This document shows, piece after piece, positions 34,619 through 44,572 of a stretch of DNA of 51,242 nucleotides (position 1 is the first letter of the stretch; each line of letters begins with the position of its first letter). Made by a program: the position numbers and the translations under genes. Source of the stretch: Candidatus Thalassarchaeaceae archaeon (GTDB lineage Archaea; Thermoplasmatota; Poseidoniia; Poseidoniales; Thalassarchaeaceae); contig JASLKH010000008.1 in assembly GCA_030747675.1 (NCBI GenBank), forward strand, positions 1-51,242, in the 5' to 3' direction. The notes below the pieces were generated by a model. It was not told the origin of the DNA, ran no database searches, and saw nothing but the letters and a program-made list of their open reading frames with translations.

Positions 34619-36998
34619 CTCCCTCAGTATTTAGAATTTCATCAAAATCATCGGAACCAATTTCATCACGCTTTGAGTATCTCATTGTGAAGACTGTAAT
34701 TAAGAAAATTAGCATCGGCCAAGCAAATGTAATCAAACTTGAAGTAGGTTCTGAACCCATTAGAGCAAGTTGGCTGCGTGCATAACCATACTCATCAGAA
34801 TAACCATCACCATCACCATCGGGGCACCCTTGGATGTCGATGGTTGAACGCCCAGATATTGTTTTGCAATCATCACGTATTTTTCCAATCGGATTGTCTC
34901 CAAACCCATCACCATCAATGTCGGACCATTGTACGCGATTTGTTGGAAAGGCATCACCCCAACCATCTGGGGAAGCAGGCCATTCTTCATCGGCATCAGA
35001 ATAACCATCTCCGTCTGTGTCTGGACATCCTTTACGATCAATCATTGAGACTCCACGACTGACTGGAGAATAAGGACACGCATCCGGTTGATGCCCATCA
35101 GCATTATCTCCATATCCATCCATGTCACTATCCATCCACTGAGTGGCATCATGTGAAAATCGGTCACCTTGATCAGAGAACCCATCGCCATCAGTATCTG
35201 TACATCCAAATCTGTCGCCTGAACTAGTTCCTGGAACATAGCGGCAACTATCTGCTTCAAACCCTATTGGCTCGTCACCAAATCCATCTCCATCAGAGTC
35301 TTCCCATTGTGTTGGTTCATCAGGAAATGCATCTGCTCCAGATGGTGCAGGGTGGGGCAACCAACCTAATCCAATATTTGGGTCACTCGCTCCATCTCCA
35401 TCTCGGTCAGGACAGCCCCAGCGATCATAGGTACTTGACCCAGGTGTAGCTGGGCATGAATCAGGTTCCCACGATGATGTGCTTTGATTGTCGCCAAAAC
35501 CATCACCATCAACATCATGCCATTGAGTGAAACATAGGGGTCCACAATCTGCAGTAGGTCCCCCTGGGAATGCATCAGCAAATCCATTTGGATGCGCAGG
35601 CCAATCAGAACTAGGGTTTGACCAACCATCCCCATCAAAATCAGGACAACCAAATCGGTCATTTTCTGAAGAACCGGGGGTTTGTTGGCAATAATCAGCA
35701 CGATTGCCACTAGCGTTATCTCCGAAACCATCTCTATCAAAATCAGCCCACTGAGTGGGGTCGTTTGTGAAATTATCCGCTTGATAGGCGCCAGCTACGT
35801 CTTCTTCCTTATTGTCTCCATATCCATCATCATCTGAGTCCCACCACTGGGTGGGATTGTATGGAAAAGCATCGGGATTACGGCCACTTTGATTATCTCC
35901 CCAACCATCTAAATCACGATCTGAGTGTTGTGTTTCATCAAATTCAAATGCATCGGCATCATCAAATTCTGACGTCCAATTTTCATCTGGATTCGACCAA
36001 CCATCATAATCAGTATCAGGACAGCCAATTCGATCATTCATTGATTCCCCGAATGTTGCAGGGCAATAGTCAGGAGTTGTTGCACCTTCAAAGAATATAC
36101 CAATTCCGATTGCCTCATGGGAATCATTCCAATCGGTATTGTGCCAATTGTCTCCATATCCATCTAAGTCATAGTCCCCCCATTGGGTTGCATCTTCCCA
36201 AAAAGCATCGGCTCCATGTTCAATTTTCCACACAGGCCCCCATTCTCCCCAATTATCTGGGTCAGACCAACCATCGTTGTCGCGATCTGGGCAACCTAGG
36301 CGATCTTCGATCGAGTCACCCCATTCAAGGGCACAACTATCTGGATTGATTCCATTCCCATTATCACCAAATCCATCTTGATCTTGGTCAGCCCATTGAG
36401 TGGGTTCGTTGGGAAAAAGATCTCCAGAATCGGACCAGCCATCACCATCTGCATCAACGCATCCCGTATAATCTTCAGTTGATGTGCCTGCAATCTGTGG
36501 GCAGTCATCATCGTCATCGAAATGACCATCAAAATCTGTATCTCGCTCATCCTTGTCAATATTGACAGCAACACTGTAATCGAAATCATCTGAGAACCAA
36601 GAGTCCTCTGAGATGATTTCTATGTACACAAATCCAAATGGCCCTGAATGGCTGATGTAGTATGTAGCGCTGCTGTATGTGGTGTGGGTTCCACCATCTT
36701 GGGTTTGGTTATCCCAATAGAGTTTGATTCGAGGCTCACAGCCACCGTCCCAAGCAGTACAAGAAATACTCACTGCGAAACCTACTGTATCGCCGTTAAC
36801 CACTGCGACCTTCATGAAATCACGGCGATCACCGTCATAGTTGACCGAGCCACTAGCAGATGTCCCGTCGTTAATTTGATCTGCACCTGCAATCGAATCG
36901 TTTGCCTCAGCACTAACGACGGGAATCATGGCGAATAATACCACGATTAAAACAGTGCGAACGGCATTGGCTCGGACAAGATTGGTAAGGCCCATCAA
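34602..36998 (-). CDS. Secreted, membrane-anchored TSP3-repeat protein
   Basis: Signal peptide ANAVRTVLIVVLFAMIPVVSAEA; beta-rich N-terminal domain; about ten QWxDxDxDGFGDN...DxCPxxxGxSxxDRxGCPDxDGDGWSD units; TM LITFAWPMLIFLITVFTM. Confidence 0.85.
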   Translation of the reverse strand: MMGLTNLVRANAVRTVLIVVLFAMIPVVSAEANDSIAGADQINDGTSASGSVNYDGDRRDFMKVAVVNGDTVGFAVSISCTAWDGGCEPRIKLYWDNQTQDGGTHTTYSSATYYISHSGPFGFVYIEIISEDSWFSDDFDYSVAVNIDKDERDTDFDGHFDDDDDCPQIAGTSTEDYTGCVDADGDGWSDSGDLFPNEPTQWADQDQDGFGDNGNGINPDSCALEWGDSIEDRLGCPDRDNDGWSDPDNWGEWGPVWKIEHGADAFWEDATQWGDYDLDGYGDNWHNTDWNDSHEAIGIGIFFEGATTPDYCPATFGESMNDRIGCPDTDYDGWSNPDENWTSEFDDADAFEFDETQHSDRDLDGWGDNQSGRNPDAFPYNPTQWWDSDDDGYGDNKEEDVAGAYQADNFTNDPTQWADFDRDGFGDNASGNRADYCQQTPGSSENDRFGCPDFDGDGWSNPSSDWPAHPNGFADAFPGGPTADCGPLCFTQWHDVDGDGFGDNQSTSSWEPDSCPATPGSSTYDRWGCPDRDGDGASDPNIGLGWLPHPAPSGADAFPDEPTQWEDSDGDGFGDEPIGFEADSCRYVPGTSSGDRFGCTDTDGDGFSDQGDRFSHDATQWMDSDMDGYGDNADGHQPDACPYSPVSRGVSMIDRKGCPDTDGDGYSDADEEWPASPDGWGDAFPTNRVQWSDIDGDGFGDNPIGKIRDDCKTISGRSTIDIQGCPDGDGDGYSDEYGYARSQLALMGSEPTSSLITFAWPMLIFLITVFTMRYSKRDEIGSDDFDEILNTEGGDANA

Positions 36999-37073
36999 AT
37001 ACCGTAGGCACCCGTATATGTAATATTATTACCCCTTAGTATAATTGGTGTTGATTTGCCAATATTGATGAAA

Positions 37074-37820
37074 TTAAAGTTCAGTATTTTCATCAGGTCC
37101 CCATTCGGAACGAGTTCGATTGAGACCAATTCTTTTTGCAAAAAGGAATCGGAAATTGAGGAATCCATCTCCCCATGTATTGATTTCAGCATCACCGACT
37201 CTGATTCGATAAGGAACACTAACTTCAACAGCCTTTTTCCGGCCAAAACATCGGCGTGCATTGATTTTCATTTCTTCAGATAATGGCATTCCATCGTGAG
37301 TAGGGCGCATCTTTGGATTTTCCATAATTTCTTTTCTGAAAACCCACATACCACTCTGTGAGTCATGTATTCCATACCAGAATAGCATTCGTGCAGTGAA
37401 AGAAAGGCCCCAGTTCCCAAAACCATGCAATCCGGACATGGCACCTTTCTCTGCTCTCCGAAGTCGATCACAAGTGATGAATTTCAAATCTTCTTCGACA
37501 AGTTTCCGCACAAGTCCTGGAACTTCTTCACCAGGATATGTACAATCGGCATCTAGAGTAACAATAATGTCTCCAGGTGCGATTGCAAACCCGGTTCTAT
37601 ATGCTCTCCCGTACCCTTTCCGGGGTTCCATTACAACCCAAGCACCTTCTTCGGCAGCAAGTTCCCTGGTTCGGTCTGAAGAATTACCATCGACAATCAA
37701 GAAATCGAGTTTTTCACACCAACCATCATTTGGAATAGAACGGATTGTATCTACAATAGCCGCTTCTTCATTTCGTGTCGGAATGACGACAGTCACGTGA
37801 ACTGGAAGTATGTCTGACAT
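37074..37820 (-). CDS. Family 2 glycosyltransferase (dolichyl-phosphate sugar synthase-like)
   Basis: VTVVIPTRNEEAAIVDTIRSIP, FLIVDGNSSDRTRELAAEEGAWVV, GYGRAYRTGFAIAPGDIIVTLDADCTYPGEEVP. Confidence 0.88.
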   Translation of the reverse strand: MSDILPVHVTVVIPTRNEEAAIVDTIRSIPNDGWCEKLDFLIVDGNSSDRTRELAAEEGAWVVMEPRKGYGRAYRTGFAIAPGDIIVTLDADCTYPGEEVPGLVRKLVEEDLKFITCDRLRRAEKGAMSGLHGFGNWGLSFTARMLFWYGIHDSQSGMWVFRKEIMENPKMRPTHDGMPLSEEMKINARRCFGRKKAVEVSVPYRIRVGDAEINTWGDGFLNFRFLFAKRIGLNRTRSEWGPDENTEL

Positions 37821-37928
37821 GTTGCTCCCCTTTGTCCGAGAGCAATGGGTGTTTTGAATGCAACCATAGGTAGCGCGTGGTGGATTCCTTCAAAATAGAG
37901 GGCCCTACAGGCTCAAGTGGTTACAACC

Positions 37929-39200
37929 ATGCACATTGCGATGTTATCTGGTGAATACCCTCCCAGGTGGGGTGGAATGGGTTCTACAGTATTCCATCTT
38001 TCAGGCGCGTTGGTTCGAATGGGTCATCGAGTAACAGTCATCACTCGTAGAGACAAAAATGCTCAACGAAATCCAAAAATAATTCCAGAGCAGGAAGGTG
38101 TAAATGTTCGCCATGTCAAATGGTTACCCCTTCCAATGGCATTCACAGTGTCTTATGGAAAATCGGCCCTTCGGGAGTTGTTGAGAGTACATGAAAAAGA
38201 TCCAGTAGATGCAGTTCACGTCCATGCCCCGATGATTAGTTGGACAGAAAAGCAGTATAGTTTGGTCAAGGAGAAAGTAGGTCCAGTAATCACTAGTCTC
38301 CATGGGTCTTGGCTGGGAGAGAGAGATGGTATGATTCGTGCTGCGAAGCACGGTGAATCTGCAACTTGGAAGAACCCAAATGACCTTGCTATTCTTTTAT
38401 CCGGAAAGCATTATGCAAAATATGAGCGTGCTGCAGTTCGAGCCTCATCAATTTGTGTTGCAAATTCTGAAGCAACAAAAAAGGATTTTCAGTCAAGATA
38501 TGACCCACTTGAAGGATGGCGTTGTGAAGTAGTCCGATGGGGTGTTGATACAGATATGTTTGTACCTTTAGATCGTGACCACGAGGATACTATGCTGGCA
38601 CATGAGAAAATTCGAATGCGCTACGGGGAACCCGATGAAAAATCTCTAGCCGGTGAAAGTGATACAAAAACACCGCTAATTTTAGCAGTTGGGAGACTAG
38701 TTGCCCGAAAAGGATTCAGAACATTATTGAAATCAATGCCTGGAGTATTGAATAAGCATCCAGGCGCTCACTTGGTGATTGTTGGTAGAGGCCACATGAA
38801 ACGAACTTTAGAAAGACAAGCCAAGCGTCTTGGGGTTTCAGCATCTGTGACGATTGAGCCAGGAATGCCATTTGCAGATTTAGCTCAATTGTTTAGAAGC
38901 GCAGATATTGTCGCATACCCCTCGTATTATGAAGGTCAGGGATTAATCCCACTTGAAGCAATGGCGAGTGGTACACCTGTGGTGACTGTTGATGATGGTC
39001 CACTTCCGGAGATGGTTGACACAACGGTTGGAGGTTTGTTTAACCTTGAACGACAGAATTCGTTGGCTGAATCAATTAATTCATTACTTTCCAATCCCTC
39101 ATCAAGAGATGAAATGGCAGCAAAAGGGCGGCGGCGTGTATTAGATGAATACACATATTCTCTAAATGCTGAACGTTATGCTGGTTTTTATTCGGAATAA
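37929..39200 (+). CDS. GT4-type (GT-B fold) glycosyltransferase
   Basis: MHIAMLSGEYPPRWGGMGSTVFHLSGALVRMGHRVTVIT; LILAVGRLVARKGFRTLLKSMPGVL; YPSYYEGQGLIPLEAMASGTPVVTVDDGPLPEMV. Confidence 0.92.
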   Translation: MHIAMLSGEYPPRWGGMGSTVFHLSGALVRMGHRVTVITRRDKNAQRNPKIIPEQEGVNVRHVKWLPLPMAFTVSYGKSALRELLRVHEKDPVDAVHVHAPMISWTEKQYSLVKEKVGPVITSLHGSWLGERDGMIRAAKHGESATWKNPNDLAILLSGKHYAKYERAAVRASSICVANSEATKKDFQSRYDPLEGWRCEVVRWGVDTDMFVPLDRDHEDTMLAHEKIRMRYGEPDEKSLAGESDTKTPLILAVGRLVARKGFRTLLKSMPGVLNKHPGAHLVIVGRGHMKRTLERQAKRLGVSASVTIEPGMPFADLAQLFRSADIVAYPSYYEGQGLIPLEAMASGTPVVTVDDGPLPEMVDTTVGGLFNLERQNSLAESINSLLSNPSSRDEMAAKGRRRVLDEYTYSLNAERYAGFYSE

Positions 39201-42200
39201 TCACTCAACGTCTCCAAAGTCTGACAGAGCAGGAGGTAGTTCAGCATCCATGTTTGGTTCTTCAGGAGATCCTTCATCAGCAATTGAATCAAAGTTGGTC
39301 TCATTACCTGACAAACTTGTCCCCCATGATTCGATCATTTCTAAATCAGCAGCTAATTGCTTCTTGCTTCGTAAAGTCATGAGCCCTCCTATTATTGCTA
39401 AAATTAGCATTATTCCGGCGATTGAAATAACACCTGGTGAACTGAGTATAGCAGCAATACCTGTTTCATCTCCAGATTTTTCAACTTGAATTGTTAAGGA
39501 AATAATTTCAGAGGAGTATTCACCATCAGCAGCCCAAACCTCTAACTTTGCAGCGTCGGAAGATCCAATATCAGCCGTTACTTCTGCAGTGTATACATTG
39601 TCCCCCTTGCATTCTTCACAATTAGGTTCATCGCCATCTAGAAGCGTGAAGCTGAATGATTCTCCAGCTACTTTCAGAACACCGTTCACAGATCCATCTA
39701 GTTGAGTAGTCCCATCTTCATCACTAAGTTGAACTGATACTGTGAATGTGTTTGATGAATCAGCAACTAATTTATCAACATCTAAGTTTAGATTTGACAA
39801 TACTGGATCGGTTGGATTCAGAGTAACATTTACCCATGCAGTATCACTTATACCTCGTGAATCTCGAACAGTTAGAGTAAATGTATATGCTTGCGTTCTT
39901 GATCGGAACCACATAGTAAAATCGTCATCATTTGCAATTTCTATTGCTTGGCCATTTTCTATTTGATGCCAAACCCATTGAATGATATCACCATCAGCAT
40001 CATATGAACTAGTTCCATTGAAATGAATTTCTTCACCTGCAGGTAATGTGTCTCCATCTTGCATCCCTGAAATAGCCGCATGTGGTCCCGTTGGTAGAAC
40101 AATCAAAGTCTGATTAACAATTCTTGTAAGTCCAGTTGAATCTGTTGCAGTGAATGTGAGAGTATGTTCCCCTGCAACGAGATGAACATCGTTGTTATAC
40201 CAATAACCGGTCGTACCATTTTCTACAATTAACTCGTTAGCAAGGTTGGAACTAATATTTACCCAAAAATCATCTCCTTCAGCATCAAATGACTGTCGGA
40301 AATCAAACAGAACAGGTGCATCGCTGTAGACTTCAACTTCTGGAACAGGACTAGAAATAATTAGGACTGGGGCACTTGGAATGACATTGATTTCAATACT
40401 GTATACAGATGGTAGATTTACATTATCATCTACAGTGAAATTCAATGTTTGCAATCCTGTTGGCAAGCGCTTTGTTAACGTCCAATCAGTTCCTAATGCT
40501 CCTTCGATTAGAGATGAATCCCAACGAACAGCAATATTATCTGAATTCACAGCAATATCTTCTTTGCAGATATAATTTGATGAAATATTACTTGGGAAAT
40601 CAGTACATTTTAGATCCCAATCTCCACTTCCAAATGCCTCGAATATATGGAGAACACTAGAATCTGTGGTAAAATTTGAATGACTTGATATATTCGCAAT
40701 AGGGGCAGAATTTTCAACATTTAATGAAATTGACATTACTGACCAGACCCCTATATGCGATGCTTGATCATCGGAAAGAGAGAGTGTTAATTCATGAAGG
40801 CCATTTGGTAATCTCCCGGTCCAAATGAAATCATTTCCATCATTATCATATGGTAATTCTCCAGTTAGATCACTTTCCCATTTCATTATCATTGGGTTGC
40901 CTTCAGGATCATAGGATGCAGTTCCATCCAAGGTTACAACATGCCCCGATGTATTTCCATCTCTTGAAATTGTGAAAATAGGATGTGGTAATTCATTGAC
41001 CAACTCTATTGCATAGATGATCTCTATTGGTGTATTAACATCGTCTGTGATGGTAATGGTATAGTCAAATTGAATTACATTACTTGCAGCATCTGAGAAT
41101 GTTTCATTCCATTCAGGAGAACATGGTATTGGTGGACCTGTATCACCACTACGATATGATACATCTATTGTGCAAAGAATAGTGTCGCCCTCTGGATCAA
41201 ACGTTCCACTCATGTTGATATTCAATGCTGCAGTTCGATATAGACGCAAAGTTCCATCAAAATCAACAGATGGGTCTGTTACAATTGTTACTACAGGCGG
41301 TAAATTTCGTAATACAATATCACGGGTTTCATTCGCACAGTTACCTTGGTTGTCACAAACCTGAAGGGTAATTACATGTTCACCATCAGATAGTGAATAA
41401 GTAGAGCCACCAAGTGAATTTACAGTGAACATATCAGTTGTGCTGAACTGCCCATCAATATTACTCGTCCAAGTCCATGTTATGGGGTCATTATCGAGAT
41501 CCCATGTTTCTGTAGCATTGAATGTAACTTCTCCACCACTTGAGAATACATCATTATCTGAAGGTGTAGACCATACAATCAAAGGCGCTTGATTAGTCAA
41601 TGTGATTACACAAAAAGTAGTTTTTGAGCCCAATGTCCCATCCTCAGTAACAGTACTTGTGAAATCGGTACGCTGCCCATCGTATTCACAACCAATTGAG
41701 TGGTTAACCCAATTTCCAAGGCCATTTGAATCAGTTCTTTGGTAGAGGAAAGGTCCAAGCACAGCATTACCACTGTAGGGTAAAGTGTGTGTTTGAGCAG
41801 CATTCAATTCTGTGAATGATAGATTTACCACGGCATATGGCAATCCATGTGAGTTTTGATTCAGAGCCCACAAATCCAAAGTCCACATTTTGTCAATTTG
41901 ACTTCCAACTCCAATATTCTGTGCAAGTGAATCTAATGCTCCCGAATCAATCCAGCGCAATGTGCTTGGCAGTCCAGTTAAATCGAATATGGTTGAAGTT
42001 CCCAGTATTGAATTTGACATATTTATCGATGAATCTCGCAGATTAATTTGCCCGCTACATCCGCTTAAATCGAGGGTATCAATTTCGATATGATGTAGGT
42101 CTGTGAATTCAATACAGTTATTCCCAGTTAGAATTGTGTAGTCTAGCGAACTGGTTAAAGATACACCACTTCCATCCCATGCAATGCCATTATTTGAACC

Positions 42201-43961
42201 AATAATTGTTAGATTTGAGATATGTGCTTCAGTTTCAATTAATTGTACAAGTGGACCAGATCTATTCCCACTTGCATGTAATCCATGAATGTCAACCCAA
42301 CCGTTGAAATTCATTCCAGTGTTGTCTATATCAACAGCATAGCCATTATTGCCTGGATCAGTGACTACCAAATTATGAAATTGCAAATCAATACTATCAA
42401 TCACCCTCACTCCTCCTGAAGCGTCTTGTGTTGAGCTACAACGTGTGCATGAAACATTTTTCGAGCCCGACATCAAGTCATTCGATTTTTCAAAATATAA
42501 TCCAAACCCGAGGTCTGTAATCAGAGCAGAATTTCCATTGTTGGTACTTTCTAAATCAAAAATCTCAACATTACTTGAATCGTAAATTCTCAATCCATTT
42601 AATCCATTATTTGCAACTTTTACATCATGCAATCTAGGATGGGCTTCATGAGCATATAGGCCGACCCCAGAATTATTCTCAGCACTCCAATTGTCACCAA
42701 TCAAACTTGCCTTTGAGAGGTATATCCCATGACCGGGACTTCCAGATACATCTAATCCATGGAAATTTGAAGCCCAACTTGAACTTCGAATAAACACACC
42801 AGATTTATCATTGCTGGAAACTGCATTTGAATCTCCCGAATTTTCAACTGTTAAGTTGCGAACAATTGTGGCACTATCAATCATATATGCCTTGAATCCA
42901 TTGCATTGATTATTTTTGACCAATACGTCGGTCATGTCTACACCGGTTGTATTCAACCCAATAGCATAATTGCAAATCCCCGAAGTCTTTGCATTAGGAC
43001 CACCAGTTCCGGTAACTGTAAGATTTTCAAAAATAGCATTCAGAGGTGAATTAAAATTTGAGCGATTATCCTGTTCTACATTGACTCCACGATACATGCT
43101 ATTCGAAACTGTCACTTCTCTGAATGTAGGTCGAGTTGTGGCTCCAGTTGAATAGTGCTCAACCCATATTCCATTGTCCGTTCGGTCAATTGTAACATTA
43201 TCGAACAGCCCAAGAGAATCTTCAACCCAGACCCCTGCAGTTTGCCAACCCTGATTTCCGATATGAGTAATATTTGAAATCGCAACATCTCTAAAATAGC
43301 CATCAGAATCACCCCATAGATTGATTCCACGCGTTGTTAAACCATCAATTGTGGCTCCAAGAATGATAGGGCGGCTAGAAACTCCTGCTGAAATTGCAAT
43401 ACCTGATCTAGCATTCGATGCAAGTCCTGCTACATCCTGACCACCATCTTGTACAGTTAGCCGTTGGATAACAGGTTCTGCATTGTCATACATGTCGATT
43501 CCGACATAATCTGGATTGTCTAGGTAAACATCGTTTAGTGAGGGGTTACTATCATAAATTGTAAATCCAAATTCTGCATCTTCCATAATTAAATGTTGAA
43601 TCGAACTTCCTCTATTTCGACTTGTAGCATTGAATTGAATGCCTTCATGAGCAATACCCGTTGATGAACTCGCAAATACAACTGGATTAGAAGCGGTACC
43701 AGTAATATCTAATTCTCCTTCAACAAATATTCGCAAATCATCATTCATGAAAACTGTTGAACCTGCATCGATAACTAGTGTATCACCTGCTGCAACTGTA
43801 TAGTGTGATGTAAGGACTCTAGTACCAGTCCAAGTTGTAGTAGAACGTGACACAGTTTCATTTGATTTTGTATCCTCCAATGTAGCAGGTATGAATGGAG
43901 ATAAACTGGAAATTAGAAGTAATCCGATGAGGACCTGAACGACTCTAGCATCCCTCACCAT
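39201..43961 (-). CDS. Giant surface protein: right-handed parallel beta-helix-type region followed by several PKD/Ig-like domains and C-terminal TM
   Basis: Signal/TM VVQVLIGLLLISSLSPF; repeated beta-helix segments (GIHLS-type: HGIYLSKASLIGDNWSAENNSGVGLYAHEAHPRLHDVKVANNGLNGLRIYDSSNVEIFDLESTNNG); PKD-like FNATETWDLDNDPITWTWTSNIDG, LDGTASYDPEGNPMIMKWESDL, FNGTSSYDADGDIIQWVWHQI; TM GVISIAGIMLILAIIGGLMTL. Confidence 0.85.
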   Translation of the reverse strand: MVRDARVVQVLIGLLLISSLSPFIPATLEDTKSNETVSRSTTTWTGTRVLTSHYTVAAGDTLVIDAGSTVFMNDDLRIFVEGELDITGTASNPVVFASSSTGIAHEGIQFNATSRNRGSSIQHLIMEDAEFGFTIYDSNPSLNDVYLDNPDYVGIDMYDNAEPVIQRLTVQDGGQDVAGLASNARSGIAISAGVSSRPIILGATIDGLTTRGINLWGDSDGYFRDVAISNITHIGNQGWQTAGVWVEDSLGLFDNVTIDRTDNGIWVEHYSTGATTRPTFREVTVSNSMYRGVNVEQDNRSNFNSPLNAIFENLTVTGTGGPNAKTSGICNYAIGLNTTGVDMTDVLVKNNQCNGFKAYMIDSATIVRNLTVENSGDSNAVSSNDKSGVFIRSSSWASNFHGLDVSGSPGHGIYLSKASLIGDNWSAENNSGVGLYAHEAHPRLHDVKVANNGLNGLRIYDSSNVEIFDLESTNNGNSALITDLGFGLYFEKSNDLMSGSKNVSCTRCSSTQDASGGVRVIDSIDLQFHNLVVTDPGNNGYAVDIDNTGMNFNGWVDIHGLHASGNRSGPLVQLIETEAHISNLTIIGSNNGIAWDGSGVSLTSSLDYTILTGNNCIEFTDLHHIEIDTLDLSGCSGQINLRDSSINMSNSILGTSTIFDLTGLPSTLRWIDSGALDSLAQNIGVGSQIDKMWTLDLWALNQNSHGLPYAVVNLSFTELNAAQTHTLPYSGNAVLGPFLYQRTDSNGLGNWVNHSIGCEYDGQRTDFTSTVTEDGTLGSKTTFCVITLTNQAPLIVWSTPSDNDVFSSGGEVTFNATETWDLDNDPITWTWTSNIDGQFSTTDMFTVNSLGGSTYSLSDGEHVITLQVCDNQGNCANETRDIVLRNLPPVVTIVTDPSVDFDGTLRLYRTAALNINMSGTFDPEGDTILCTIDVSYRSGDTGPPIPCSPEWNETFSDAASNVIQFDYTITITDDVNTPIEIIYAIELVNELPHPIFTISRDGNTSGHVVTLDGTASYDPEGNPMIMKWESDLTGELPYDNDGNDFIWTGRLPNGLHELTLSLSDDQASHIGVWSVMSISLNVENSAPIANISSHSNFTTDSSVLHIFEAFGSGDWDLKCTDFPSNISSNYICKEDIAVNSDNIAVRWDSSLIEGALGTDWTLTKRLPTGLQTLNFTVDDNVNLPSVYSIEINVIPSAPVLIISSPVPEVEVYSDAPVLFDFRQSFDAEGDDFWVNISSNLANELIVENGTTGYWYNNDVHLVAGEHTLTFTATDSTGLTRIVNQTLIVLPTGPHAAISGMQDGDTLPAGEEIHFNGTSSYDADGDIIQWVWHQIENGQAIEIANDDDFTMWFRSRTQAYTFTLTVRDSRGISDTAWVNVTLNPTDPVLSNLNLDVDKLVADSSNTFTVSVQLSDEDGTTQLDGSVNGVLKVAGESFSFTLLDGDEPNCEECKGDNVYTAEVTADIGSSDAAKLEVWAADGEYSSEIISLTIQVEKSGDETGIAAILSSPGVISIAGIMLILAIIGGLMTLRSKKQLAADLEMIESWGTSLSGNETNFDSIADEGSPEEPNMDAELPPALSDFGDVE

Positions 43962-44071
43962 GCCCCTTACCGGGAACCCATTCCATTGAATCCTTTCGGC
44001 TCCCAGTCTGCCCAATTATCACGACTAAAAGTTTGATTTCATCTTGTAGGAGAGATTATGACTGGTAGGCA

Positions 44072-44329
44072 ATGCGCGATGTTTGGAGAAGTATCATGCC
44101 AACAGCATTTGTTCTTTTCAAAACAGAACCATCTATGGAGAGAGATGTTTTTTTGACCCTTTCTGGTATGGATTCAATAACAGAAACACATGCACTATAT
44201 GGCGAATATGACCTTGTTGTAAGGGTTGAAACCGAAGACTCAAAGGAATTGACAAAAATGCTAATTGGCAATCTTCGATCAATTATGGGGGTCAAGGAAA
44301 CTGAAACCTTGTTGGTTGCAGATTACTGA
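44072..44329 (+). CDS. Stand-alone Lrp/AsnC-type ligand-binding (RAM) domain protein (start may be 44096)
   Basis: PTAFVLFKTEPSMERDVFLTLSGMDSITETHALYGEYDLVVRVETEDSKELTKMLIGNLRSIMGVKETETLLV; no HTH. Confidence 0.82.
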   Translation: MRDVWRSIMPTAFVLFKTEPSMERDVFLTLSGMDSITETHALYGEYDLVVRVETEDSKELTKMLIGNLRSIMGVKETETLLVADY

Positions 44330-44338
44330 GGTGGGAAT

Positions 44339-44572
44339 ATGGCCGTTGGATTTATTTTAATTACAACAAAACCAGGATTTGAGAATTCAGTGCGGGATGC
44401 ACTTTCCAATGTAGAATTGGTCACAGGTCGGTGGTCAGTGTTTGGTGAGTACGATATTTTCGTAAAAATTGAGGCAGCCGACGAGGGCGATTTAACTCGA
44501 TGTATTATTGAAGATGTCCGTAGTATCAAAGGAATCGTCGATACTCGTACTTTGATTGGTGCTGAAGTTTGA
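44339..44572 (+). CDS. Second stand-alone Lrp/AsnC-type RAM domain protein
   Basis: VGFILITTKPGFENSVRDALSNVELVTGRWSVFGEYDIFVKIEAADEGDLTRCIIEDVRSIKGIVDTRTLIG; 77 aa. Confidence 0.82.
   Translation: MAVGFILITTKPGFENSVRDALSNVELVTGRWSVFGEYDIFVKIEAADEGDLTRCIIEDVRSIKGIVDTRTLIGAEV

Noticed and set aside
34760-36589. Both-strand alternative ORFs over the 34602-36998 TSP3 gene
   Set aside because: Same repeat-shadow artefact; the minus-frame gene has signal peptide, repeats and TM.
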